52,083 bases of DNA, taken from an uncultured Clostridia bacterium (GTDB lineage: Bacteria; Bacillota; Clostridia; Oscillospirales; Oscillospiraceae). Location: positions 1 through 52,083 of the forward strand of contig CAMHEN010000003.1 in the NCBI GenBank assembly GCA_946184165.1, in the 5' to 3' direction. The notes below the pieces were generated by a model. The model had not been told where the DNA came from, ran no database searches, and saw only the letters and a list, made by a program, of their open reading frames with translations. This document shows, one piece after another, positions 1 to 7,277 of the stretch; position 1 is the stretch's first letter; the number at the start of each line of letters is the position of its first letter. The position numbers and the translations under genes are program-made.

Positions 1-28
1 GCTCTTGAGAGAGGGCAGAAAAAAATAT

Positions 29-60
29 GGGCTTGTAGCTCAGCTGGGAGAGCGCCTGGG
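29..60 (+). pseudogene. tRNA-like 5' half, truncated
   Basis: The stretch begins GGGCTTGTAGCTCAGCTGGG and reads as an acceptor 5' strand plus a full D-arm of an Ala/Ile-type tRNA. What follows does not supply an anticodon arm, T-arm or closing acceptor strand within tRNA distance. The intact tRNA-Ala about 110 bases downstream shares the D-arm sequence. I read it as a tRNA remnant, perhaps from recombination at this tRNA locus. The bases between the two (61-166) show no gene I can support. Confidence 0.6.
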
Positions 61-166
61 CCAGTTATATTGCTTGTCTCATGGGGGCATGTACCTCACC
101 CGCCAGCCACGCGGTTCACATCCGTTTGTCGAAAGCCTTGATAAATCAGCATTTTTAATCGAATAT

Positions 167-242
167 GGGGGCGTAGCTCAGCTGGGAGAGCGTACGGTTC
201 GCATCCGTAAGGTCAAGGGTTCGAATCCCTCCGTCTCCACCA
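167..242 (+). tRNA. tRNA-Ala (anticodon CGC)
   Basis: A complete 76-base cloverleaf can be drawn. Acceptor GGGGGCG pairs with CGTCTCC, including the G3-U70 wobble that is the alanine identity element. The anticodon stem is TACGG/CCGTA with loop TTCGCAT, giving anticodon CGC at 200-202. The T-loop is TTCGAAT and the CCA end is encoded. A terminator follows at once. Confidence 0.93.
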
Positions 243-246
243 ATTT

Positions 247-276
247 GGGAAGTCTGGAAGCAGACTTCCCTTTTTT
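247..276 (+). terminator. Rho-independent terminator after tRNA-Ala
   Basis: A perfect 10-bp stem GGGAAGTCTG / CAGACTTCCC with a GAAG loop is followed by six Ts. It ends the tRNA transcript and abuts the stop codon of the minus-strand recombinase remnant. An imperfect copy of the same hairpin plus flanking sequence lies at 1730-1754. Confidence 0.85.
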
Positions 277-704
277 CATACCGCAGTCTGCACGGTCAAG
301 TTCTGAAACTCCTCATAAGACACGTTGAAGTCGATCTCCAAACGGTAATCCCGAAATACCCGTACAGGCTTGATAAACTTCGATACAAACATCTTTTTCG
401 TCTCAAAGGAGCAGCGATCATATATATCTGCCCATCCGATCAGGCGGTCGTATTCCTCGCAGTCCGAGGCATCCTCGGACTGCAATCGGTCAAGCTCCGC
501 TTGCGCTTCTTCCAGCGCCTCTTTAAGCTCGTCCAGTTCCTCTTTCGCTTTAGCAGAGAGCGATGTAAGCAGTTCTGCCGAAAACTTGCTTTGCCCACGA
601 ATGACCTTGATCGTCTCGGCTTCATAGTCGGCGATCTCCTGCTGCTTATCGTTCACCTGCAGAGACAGGATTTTACACCTTGCAGACATAAGGAGGGCAA
701 ACAC
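276..704 (-). pseudogene. Serine recombinase C-terminal remnant
   Basis: The 142-residue product matches only the C-terminal part of a large clostridial serine site-specific recombinase. It has a long Glu/Lys/Leu coiled-coil stretch (about residues 15-85), then the tail MFVSKFIKPVRVFRDYRLEI and a typical short end. The N-terminal resolvase domain with the catalytic Ser, the recombinase domain and the zinc ribbon are missing, and I see no matching frames upstream. It lies tail-to-tail with tRNA-Ala. It could be translated from the ATG at 704 but cannot act as a recombinase alone. Family identity rests on recalled similarity. Confidence 0.7.
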
Positions 705-820
705 ATGCCTGCTGTACTCATATTCCTCACGGCAGATCTTCGTGGATATTGCCGATCAGCGAAAGCTCCCGGCATATATCGCATAAAGCTCACAGGCATT
801 GTCGCTTGTGGGCTTTGTCC

Positions 821-849
821 TTGTTATACGGCTGGGGAAATGGTATAAT
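821..849 (+). promoter_or_regulatory. Sigma-A-type promoter for the two small genes
   Basis: TTGTTA and TATAAT are separated by exactly 17 bases, about 20 bases before the small gene at 869. Confidence 0.65.
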
Positions 850-868
850 CATGCGCGGTGATTTTTTT

Positions 869-1042
869 ATGGAAGTCGAAAAGAAAGAATGGTCCGCTCT
901 CTCATATGAGGAGAAAAGCCATCAGCTGTTCTTGCGGCAAAAGGCGCTGCTCGATGGTTTTTTGGAACACGGCGCGATCACGCAGGCCCAGCATGATAAG
1001 AGTCTGCATGATCTGACAGAGAAAATGGGTGAACATGAATGA
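869..1042 (+). CDS. Small conserved accessory protein of unknown function
   Basis: 57 residues, charged and probably helical (about MEVEKKEW...LTEKMGEHE), with no membrane segment or Cys. I chose ATG 869 because a GGTGA lies seven bases upstream and the promoter -10 ends at 849; the longer track ORF would start upstream of the promoter. Its stop overlaps the next start (ATGA), so the two are probably translationally coupled. Pairs of this kind are common beside recombinases in clostridial mobile elements (recalled, not searched). No function is assigned. Confidence 0.6.
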   Translation: MEVEKKEWSALSYEEKSHQLFLRQKALLDGFLEHGAITQAQHDKSLHDLTEKMGEHE

Positions 1043-1236
1043 GAGCGGCTCACTGGACTCAGCGCACACATCTGTTCCGATCTGATGAGTATATTTGCTC
1101 CGCGTGTAAGGCATCAAGTGATAAGCCCTACAAGGTTTGCCCATCCTGCGGAGCGCCAATGAAGAAAGCAAAGTATGATCCATCTTGGGTGGACGAGACC
1201 GAGGGCCTGTCTGCGCTGCTGGATGACGATTGGTAA
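1039..1236 (+). CDS. Small zinc-ribbon protein
   Basis: 65 residues with two CxxC knuckles, CSAC (about residues 20-23) and CPSC (34-37), consistent with one structural zinc site. The acidic tail DETEGLSALLDDDW resembles small mobile-element accessory proteins. It overlaps the previous gene by four bases and sits between the recombinase remnant and a broken ACT gene, so it is probably cargo left from an integrated element. Function is unknown; a nucleic-acid or protein-binding adaptor is plausible. Confidence 0.65.
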   Translation: MRAAHWTQRTHLFRSDEYICSACKASSDKPYKVCPSCGAPMKKAKYDPSWVDETEGLSALLDDDW

Positions 1237-1276
1237 TCAGGAAGACAAATCGGAGTTTGCGGAGGAAGCATTGTAA

Positions 1277-1643
1277 ATGGAATTGAAGAGAATTGGTCAT
1301 AAGCTTACTATTTGTAAAGTATCCGAGGTATCGAGCATCAACATGGATACCGACTTCTATTTTTATTGGGAAGACAGATGAAGAATTGTCGCTGGTGTGT
1401 AAAACAGAGGATACGCCGCAAAACACCGTAGAGCGTGATGATGGATGGAGAGGCTTCCGCATTCAGGGAGTTCTTGACTTTTCTCTAATTGGTATTCTGT
1501 CAAAACTGTCCGGTATCCTCGCAGATCACAAAATTGGCATCTATGCGGTATCGACTTACAACACAGATTATATTCTTGTGAAAGAAGAAAACTATGAACG
1601 AGCGCTGACCGTGTTGGCTTCTGAAGGATATACAGTAGTATAA
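1277..1643 (+). pseudogene. ACT-domain protein, frameshifted
   Basis: Translation from ATG 1277 (GGAGG just upstream) gives MELKRIGHKLTICKVSEVSS and runs to DFYF. It then breaks at a T5 run (1360-1364) and stops at 1379. The remainder continues in the next frame as IGKTDEELSLVCKTEDTP and on to the end at 1643, with VLDFSLIGILSKLSGILA and YNTDYILVKEEN. Removing one T restores a product of about 121 residues of the two-ACT amino-acid-binding family. The ORF-track start at 1293 is an artefact of the shift. Either the gene is broken or one base is a sequencing error. Confidence 0.75.
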
Positions 1644-1728
1644 ATTCCTTTTTGCCAGCGTACCCAATCATTCAAAATGCACCCCCTAAGCGTTTTTCTG
1701 TCAAAACACGACACCCTTTCCATTTAAG

Positions 1729-1812
1729 GAAGTCTGGTAACAGACTTCTTTTTTCATACCGCCGTCTGTCCGGTCAAATCCCGAAATCCCTTGCAGGACA
1801 TGTTGACAATCC
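1729..1812 (-). pseudogene. Second recombinase 3' tail plus terminator copy
   Basis: This repeats the arrangement at 246-310: hairpin AAGTCTG-GTAA-CAGACTT, a T-run, then a reverse-strand stop codon. Read on the minus strand it ends GFRDLTGQTAV-stop, against EEFQNLTVQTAV-stop in the first copy. Identity fades beyond about 1812. Two diverged recombinase tails in the same orientation, about 1.5 kb apart, mark successive integrations or a partial duplication. Confidence 0.65.
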
Positions 1813-1923
1813 GTTTTCCTATAAAAGCTGACGCCTTTATAGGTTGTTTTGACTGTGAAACGGATTTCCTTATGGGATGTAACTTGTATGGCAGCTAACC
1901 ATGCTGCGTTTCTTGTTTGGACC

Positions 1924-1958
1924 AAAAAATAGAGGCGCCTGTATTTCAAGCGCCTCTA
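1924..1958 (-). terminator. Terminator of the aromatic operon
   Basis: On the minus strand AGAGGCGC ... GCGCCTCT forms an 8-bp perfect stem extended by A-T, followed by a run of Ts. It is the first strong terminator past the last gene, about 240 bases after the aminotransferase stop. Confidence 0.8.
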
Positions 1959-2117
1959 CACTGCAAGGGACGTACTGTATCATACGATCCAATTCTGTTT
2001 TTCTCGGTTTTTTCTCCGATTTATACCGCCTGTATCTGTCACAGTACCTGGTCCGCCTGGCGGCCGTGCGGGTCACTCCCCCGCCCCGGCGGAGCTTTCA
2101 TGGAATGGAAAACAGTA

Positions 2118-2160
2118 TCAGTCAGCCTTCGGCTGCCAGTGCCCCTTTCAGGGGAGCCAG
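2118..2160 (+). repeat. Double-hairpin intergenic repeat
   Basis: Two adjacent small hairpins, CAGCCTTCGGCTG and CCCCTTTCAGGGG, form a unit of a kind I recall as widespread in gut clostridial genomes. It lies in the 3' untranslated region of the aromatic operon. The rest of 1813-2194 shows no coding signal apart from the terminator. Confidence 0.45.
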
Positions 2161-2194
2161 ACTCTCAGCGTTCCGGGATGACCCTTTTGCTGTA

Positions 2195-3361
2195 TTATCC
2201 CATGATCTTCTTGAGATCCGCGAGGCGCTCGAGGGCGGCGTAAAGAGTCTCGTCCCGCTTTGCGAAGTGGAGGCGGATGATATGGTTCACGTTCTCCTTG
2301 AAGAAGGAACTGCCCGGGACGCCCGCGACGCCCACCTTCGCCGCCATCTCCTCACAGAACTCCACGTCGCTCTGCCCCTTCTTGAGGTAGGGGGAGATAT
2401 CGGTGAGCAGGAAGTAGGTGCCCTCGGGATCGGTGAAGGGGATGCCCAGATCTTTGAGGCCGCCGGTGAAGAGCGCCTTCATGTGGGCGTAGTGGGCGGT
2501 GAACTCCTCATAATAGCTGTCGGGCATTTCAAGGCCCACGATGGCGGCCTCCATCAGAGGAGACGGCGCGCCGACGGCGTTGAAGTCGTGAAACTGCTTG
2601 ATCCTGTCCATGATGTGCTTCGGCGCGATGGCATAGCCGAGACGCCAGCCCGTGATGGAATAGGTCTTGGAGAGGGAGTTGCAGGTGACGGTGCGCTCCC
2701 ACATGCCGGGGAGATTCGCAAGGTAGGTGTGGACATGGCCTTCGTAGATGATGTGTTCATACACCTCGTCCGTGATGGCGTAGACGTCATACTTGATGCA
2801 GAGGGAGGCGATGAGCTCCAGCTCCTCCTTTGTGAAGACGCGGCCGCTGGGGTTCGAGGGGTTGCAGATGATGATGGCCTTGATACCCTTTTTGAAGACG
2901 TCCTCCAGCACATTCGGATCGAAGCGGAAGGAGGGCGGAACGAGGGGGATAAAGACCGGCTCGCAGTCGGCGAAGAGGGTCTGGGCGGAGTAGTTTTCAA
3001 AGTAGGGGGAGAACATGGCCACCTTGTCGCCGGGATTCGTAAGGGCGAAGAGCGTGTCTACCATGGCCTCGGTAGAGCCGATGGTCACAACGATCTCGGT
3101 CTCGGGGTCGATATCCCGGCCCATGAAGCGCTTCGTCTTGGCGGCGACGGCCCGGCGGAAGTTCGGCGCGCCCATGGTGATGGGGTACTGGTGCGGGCCG
3201 ACGGCGGCCACCTCGGCGAGGCGGTCGGTCATGGCCTTGGGCGGGTCAAAGTCCGGGAAGCCCTGGGCCAGGTTGATGGCGTTGTTGGCAATGGAGATGC
3301 GCGTCATGCGGCGGATGACGGAGTCGGTGAAAAGGCTGCACTTTTGATTCATGGGTTTCAT
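2195..3361 (-). CDS. Class I PLP-dependent aminotransferase
   Basis: 388 residues, fold-type I aminotransferase (AspC/PatA-like). The PLP-binding lysine lies in SLSKTYSITGWRLGYA, the cofactor-contacting Asn in ICNPSNPSGRVF, and the N-terminal INLAQGFPDF is typical of subgroup I-alpha enzymes. As the last cistron of a complete Phe/Tyr operon it probably transaminates phenylpyruvate and 4-hydroxyphenylpyruvate with glutamate; this is inferred from context, since the family is broad (aspartate, methionine, aromatic). Its ATG overlaps the aroQ stop by four bases. Downstream is an untranslated stretch and the operon terminator. Confidence 0.88.
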   Translation of the reverse strand: MKPMNQKCSLFTDSVIRRMTRISIANNAINLAQGFPDFDPPKAMTDRLAEVAAVGPHQYPITMGAPNFRRAVAAKTKRFMGRDIDPETEIVVTIGSTEAMVDTLFALTNPGDKVAMFSPYFENYSAQTLFADCEPVFIPLVPPSFRFDPNVLEDVFKKGIKAIIICNPSNPSGRVFTKEELELIASLCIKYDVYAITDEVYEHIIYEGHVHTYLANLPGMWERTVTCNSLSKTYSITGWRLGYAIAPKHIMDRIKQFHDFNAVGAPSPLMEAAIVGLEMPDSYYEEFTAHYAHMKALFTGGLKDLGIPFTDPEGTYFLLTDISPYLKKGQSDVEFCEEMAAKVGVAGVPGSSFFKENVNHIIRLHFAKRDETLYAALERLADLKKIMG

Positions 3362-3804
3362 GTGTTTTCTCTCCCCTTCAGATAGTCTTTGAGAAACAGG
3401 ATCGCCTGTCTATAGCCCTCGAAGCCGAGGCCGATATAGCTTTTGACGCAGGCCATGCCGGCGTAGGAGATCTGCCGGAAGCTCTCGCGCTTTGTCACGT
3501 CGGAGAGGTGCACCTCCACGGCGGGGATGCCCACAGCCTTGAGCGCGTCCAGGATGGCGACGCTCGTATGGGTGTAGGCCGCGGGATTTATCACGATGCC
3601 GTCGATCCTGCCGTACGCGCCCTGGATGGCGTCCACGATGGCCCCCTCGTGGTTGGACTGGAAAAGCTCCGCCTCGAAGCCCTGATCCCGGCAGGCGCCG
3701 CGGATAAAATCCTCCAGCGCGTGAAAATCCCGCCTGCCGTAGATGTCCGGCTCGCGCAGGCCCAGCATGTTGAGATTCGGCCCGTTGATGATGAGGATCT
3801 TCAT
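3358..3804 (-). CDS. aroQ: 3-dehydroquinate dehydratase, type II
   Basis: 148 residues, the normal length of the small dodecameric type II enzyme. It removes water from 3-dehydroquinate to give 3-dehydroshikimate. Visible landmarks are N-terminal IINGPNLNMLGLREPDIYG (with the catalytic Tyr), QSNHEGAIVDAI, INPAAYTHTSVAI and VEVHLSDVTKRE (active-site His and Arg). It overlaps aroEK upstream and the aminotransferase downstream by ATGA junctions. Confidence 0.96.
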   Translation of the reverse strand: MKILIINGPNLNMLGLREPDIYGRRDFHALEDFIRGACRDQGFEAELFQSNHEGAIVDAIQGAYGRIDGIVINPAAYTHTSVAILDALKAVGIPAVEVHLSDVTKRESFRQISYAGMACVKSYIGLGFEGYRQAILFLKDYLKGRENT

Positions 3805-5021
3805 CGGAGCACCTCCAGAATGGTCTTTGCCGTCTCCTCCGGGGTGCCGGTATTGTCCGCGGCGAAGTCGGCGAATTGTTCATAGAGCGGGGCGCGGCGG
3901 GCGTACATGGCGTTTAAGTCCGCATTCAGGGACAAGGGCCTCCCCTTCCGCGCGAGCTGCTCGACGGGCCGCTTCAGCCAGACGAGGCGCCCGTTCTGGT
4001 GCAGGAGCGGATAGTTTTCCTTCCGGGTGACACAGCCGCCGCCCGTGGCGATGACCGTGCCGGACTGCTTGCCGAGCTCGGCAAGGACCGCGGTCTCCCG
4101 CGCGCGGAAGCCCTCCTCCCCTTCCCGTGCGAAGATTTCGGGGATGGACATGCCCGCCGCCCGTTCGATCTCCCGGTCCGCCTCGGCATACGGGCGGCCC
4201 AGAAGCTCGGAGAGGCATTTACCCACGGTGGACTTGCCGCAGCCCGGCATCCCGATGAGGATGATGTTTTGCATGGAAGCATCCAGCAGCGCCGTGATGC
4301 GGGCGATCTCCCCCGCGGGAAGCTCCCGCCCCAGGAAAATCTCGCTGCTGCGTTTGGCCTGGGCCACCAGCATCGTGAGGCCCCCGGCGCAGGGGACGCC
4401 GCGCTCCTCCGCCCGGAGGAGCAGGGCGGTGCGCTTCGGGTTATACACCACGTCCAGCACCGCCTCGAGCTCCGGGAAAAAGGCGAGATCCACGGGACTC
4501 ACGCCGTTATTCGGGTACATGCCGAGGGGCGTGGTGTTGACCAGAAGTCTCGCGTCCGCGTGGCGGTCGAGGTTATTATAGTTGTCCTCCCCACGGCGGC
4601 TTATGGACACCACCGCCGCCCCGCGCGCCCGCAGCACGGCGCAGACCGTGACGGAGGCCCCGCCGGTGCCGAGGACCAGGGCTTTCTTCCCCTCGATGCT
4701 CCCGGGGAGGGTTTTGCGCAGCAGCGTCTCAAAGCCGAAGGCGTCCGTGTTGTCGCCGAAGACGGAGCCGTCCGGACGCCGCAGGAGTGTGTTCACGCTG
4801 CCGATGGTCCGGGCCGTGTCGGAGAGCTCGTCGCAGAGGGGAATGACGGTTTTTTTGTAGGGGATCGTGACGTTGAGGCCGTGCCACGCGCCGGAGCGGA
4901 TGAAGGCCTCCACCTCCTCCGGCGCTTTTTCGAAGAGCGCATAGTCATAGTCCGCAAGCTCCCGGTGGATCCGGGGAGAGTAGCTGTGGCCGAGCTTTTC
5001 GCCGAGCAGTCCGCACTGCAT
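3801..5021 (-). CDS. aroEK: Fused shikimate dehydrogenase - shikimate kinase
   Basis: 406 residues in two joined enzymes. Residues 1 to about 247 are AroE: HSYSPRIHRE substrate motif, NVTIPYKK with the catalytic Lys, GDNTDAFGF, nucleotide loop GTGGAS, NTTPLGMYP. Residues 250-406 are AroK: P-loop GMPGCGKST, FRARETAVL, GGGCVTRKENY and the LID region around KGRPLS. The kinase starts at an internal Met with almost no linker, suggesting loss of a stop between ancestral neighbours. The product reduces 3-dehydroshikimate with NADPH and phosphorylates shikimate. It follows pheA after one base with AGGTGA six bases before ATG. The order of steps is not contiguous, since EPSP synthase is a separate cistron. 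Confidence 0.95.
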   Translation of the reverse strand: MQCGLLGEKLGHSYSPRIHRELADYDYALFEKAPEEVEAFIRSGAWHGLNVTIPYKKTVIPLCDELSDTARTIGSVNTLLRRPDGSVFGDNTDAFGFETLLRKTLPGSIEGKKALVLGTGGASVTVCAVLRARGAAVVSISRRGEDNYNNLDRHADARLLVNTTPLGMYPNNGVSPVDLAFFPELEAVLDVVYNPKRTALLLRAEERGVPCAGGLTMLVAQAKRSSEIFLGRELPAGEIARITALLDASMQNIILIGMPGCGKSTVGKCLSELLGRPYAEADREIERAAGMSIPEIFAREGEEGFRARETAVLAELGKQSGTVIATGGGCVTRKENYPLLHQNGRLVWLKRPVEQLARKGRPLSLNADLNAMYARRAPLYEQFADFAADNTGTPEETAKTILEVLR

Positions 5022-5022
5022 C

Positions 5023-6165
5023 TCAGATCACCTCGCTGTAGCTGCCGAGATACTCGTACTCGTCCGTGAGCTCGCCCAGCTCGCCCATGAGCTGGATAAA
5101 GCGCGGGGAGTAGACCGAGGTCTCGAAGTCAAAGTAGAACATGAACTCAAAGCTGCGCTCCGGCATGGGCCGGCTCTCGAGCTTCGTGACATTGATGCCG
5201 AGGGCGTTGAAGCGGGAGAGGAGCTTATACAGAGAGCCCGGCTCGTGCGGCAGGACCATCATGACGCTGGTGCGGTCGGCGCCGGGGTAGATCTCCAGGC
5301 TGCGGGAGATGCAGACAAAGCGGGTGTAATTGTTGCCGGAGTCCTGCACGTCGCTCTTTAAGACGTCCAGACCGTAGAGCCTGGAGCAGGCGCGGGAGGA
5401 GAGGGCCGCGATCCCGGGCTCTGCGGACTCCGCCGCCATCTTTGCGGCGAGGGCGGTGTTCTCACAGGGGATGACCTTCGCCTTCGGCAGAGTCTGCAGG
5501 AAGGCCGCGCACTGGGCAATGGCCTGGGGATGGGAGTAGATCTCCCGGATATCCTCCAGCTTCGTGCCGGGGCGGACGAGGAGGTTGTGGTCCACCTTCA
5601 CCCGCACGGAGCGCACGATGCGAAAATCGTGCCTGCGCATGAGGTCGTACACCGCGTTGACCGTGCCGGCGGTGCTGTTTTCCACCGGGATCACGCCATA
5701 GCGGCAGAGGCCCTTTTCGATGGCGGCGAAGACCGCGTCAAAGGTGGAGAAATAAAAGGTGCTGGGCCGCACGAAGAGCTTTTCGCAGGCGATGCCGGAG
5801 TAGGCCCCCTCCACGCCCTGGCAGGCCACCATGGCCGTCTCGGGGAAGAGCCGTGGCGTCTCCTGAAGGGCCCGCTCGATGGCGAGGGTCTCCGCGCTCT
5901 CGGGGTGGAGGATGCGGTTCTGATAGCTGCGGGAGAGCTCCATGACGAGGGAGAAGAGAGAGGCCGCATACTCCCGCATCTCCTCCGGGCACTGGGCCTC
6001 CAGGGTGCGGAGCTTTTCCTTCTCCCGGCGCAGGTCCAGAACGCGCATGCCGTTGTCCCGCTTCCAGAGGGCGATGTCGCCCGCGATCTCCATGCGGCGG
6101 TTGAAGAGCCTGAGGAGCTCGGAATCCAGCTCGTCAAGCTGGCGGCGGTAGTCTTGCAATTCCAT
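5023..6165 (-). CDS. pheA: Chorismate mutase - prephenate dehydratase (P-protein)
   Basis: 380 residues. Residues 1-90 form an AroQ-type chorismate mutase (LDELDSELLRLFNRRMEIA). About 110-285 is prephenate dehydratase, with GVEGAYSG, IPVENSTAGTVN and NNYTRFVCISR containing the catalytic TRF. About 298-375 is an ACT domain with HEPGSLYKLLSRF and the ESRP phenylalanine-binding motif. It converts chorismate to phenylpyruvate and should be feedback-inhibited by Phe (family knowledge). The ribosome site GGAGGG is seven bases before ATG. It is one of the few genes here not overlapped by its upstream neighbour (59-base gap to aroC). Confidence 0.96.
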   Translation of the reverse strand: MELQDYRRQLDELDSELLRLFNRRMEIAGDIALWKRDNGMRVLDLRREKEKLRTLEAQCPEEMREYAASLFSLVMELSRSYQNRILHPESAETLAIERALQETPRLFPETAMVACQGVEGAYSGIACEKLFVRPSTFYFSTFDAVFAAIEKGLCRYGVIPVENSTAGTVNAVYDLMRRHDFRIVRSVRVKVDHNLLVRPGTKLEDIREIYSHPQAIAQCAAFLQTLPKAKVIPCENTALAAKMAAESAEPGIAALSSRACSRLYGLDVLKSDVQDSGNNYTRFVCISRSLEIYPGADRTSVMMVLPHEPGSLYKLLSRFNALGINVTKLESRPMPERSFEFMFYFDFETSVYSPRFIQLMGELGELTDEYEYLGSYSEVI

Positions 6166-6224
6166 ATGGGTCCCTCCCTCATACTATTTTTCCATAAAAC
6201 ACTGTGTTTTATGGGAGATCAGTA

Positions 6225-7277
6225 TCAAATAATCATATCATAGACCGCGATCGCCGCCGCGGCTTCGATGGCCGGGACGGCGCGCGGCACGATGCAGGGG
6301 TCGTGCCGCCCTTCGACGGTGAGCGTCTCTTCGGAGAGCGTCTCAAGGTTCACGCTCTGCTGCGCCCGCGCGATGGACGGGGTGGGCTTGACGGCAGCCC
6401 GGAACAGGAGGGGCATGCCGTTCGAGATGCCGCCGAGGATGCCGCCCGCATGGTTCGTGACGGTTTCGACGCGCCCGTCTCTTACGCAGAAAGCGTCGTT
6501 ATGCTCGCTGCCGCGCATCCGGGCCGCTTCAAAGCCCGCGCCGAACTCCACGCCCTTCACGGCGGGGACGGCGAAGACGAGGCGGGCGATCTGGTTCTCA
6601 AGCCCGTCGAACATGGGGCTGCCGATCCCGGCCGGAAGGCCGCGCACCACGCACTCGACGACGCCGCCGACAGAGTCCCCCTCCGCCCGGGCGGTCTGGA
6701 TGGCGAGGAGCATCCGCTCCCCCGCGGCGTCGTCCACCACGGGGAAGGGCTTTTCCGCGACGGAAGCGTCAAAGGCGCCCTCGTCCCGGATGCCCGCGAT
6801 CTCGGCGATGCGGGCGTCGACCGTGACGCCTCTTGCTGCGAGCGCCTGCTTGAGGAGGCCCCCCGCGACGCAGAGGGGTGCCGTGAGCCTGCCGGAGAAG
6901 TGGCCCCCGCCGCTGAAGTCCTGAAAGCCGCCGAACTTCAGCTCCGCGGTGTAGTCCGCGTGGCCGGGCCGGGGCGTGATTTTCAGCTTGGAATAGTCCT
7001 TTGGCCGGGTGTTGGTGTTATGGATGATCGCCGTGAGGGGCGCGCCGCAGGTGAAGCCGTCTCTGAGACCGCAGATAAACTCCGGCCGGTCCTCCTCTCT
7101 GCGGGGAGTGGACCAGTCGTTCCGCCCGGGGGCACGGCGGTTCAGGAAGCTCTGGAGCGCGTCCGTGTCCACGGGGATGCCCGCGGGCAGGCCGTCCAGC
7201 GTCATGCCGATGGCCTCCGAATGGCTCTGCCCGAAAATCGTCAGGCAGAGCTTTTGTCCTGCAAAGCTGCTGCTCAT
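6225..7277 (-). CDS. aroC: Chorismate synthase
   Basis: 350 residues, slightly short for the family but with the signatures present: GQSHSEAIGMTLDGLPAG, RRAPGRNDWSTPRREEDRPE, RPGHADYTAELKFGG and SGRLTAPLCVAGG. It uses reduced FMN to eliminate phosphate from EPSP and make chorismate. I start it at ATG 7277 rather than the GTG at 7286, because ATG overlaps the aroA stop as ATGA and GGAGG is eight bases upstream. Downstream is a 59-base gap before pheA, the longest in the operon. Confidence 0.95.
   Translation of the reverse strand: MSSSFAGQKLCLTIFGQSHSEAIGMTLDGLPAGIPVDTDALQSFLNRRAPGRNDWSTPRREEDRPEFICGLRDGFTCGAPLTAIIHNTNTRPKDYSKLKITPRPGHADYTAELKFGGFQDFSGGGHFSGRLTAPLCVAGGLLKQALAARGVTVDARIAEIAGIRDEGAFDASVAEKPFPVVDDAAGERMLLAIQTARAEGDSVGGVVECVVRGLPAGIGSPMFDGLENQIARLVFAVPAVKGVEFGAGFEAARMRGSEHNDAFCVRDGRVETVTNHAGGILGGISNGMPLLFRAAVKPTPSIARAQQSVNLETLSEETLTVEGRHDPCIVPRAVPAIEAAAAIAVYDMII

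Noticed and set aside
29-166. Intron-containing tRNA
   Set aside because: The downstream bases do not provide a matching anticodon arm, T-arm or acceptor 3' strand for the 5' half.
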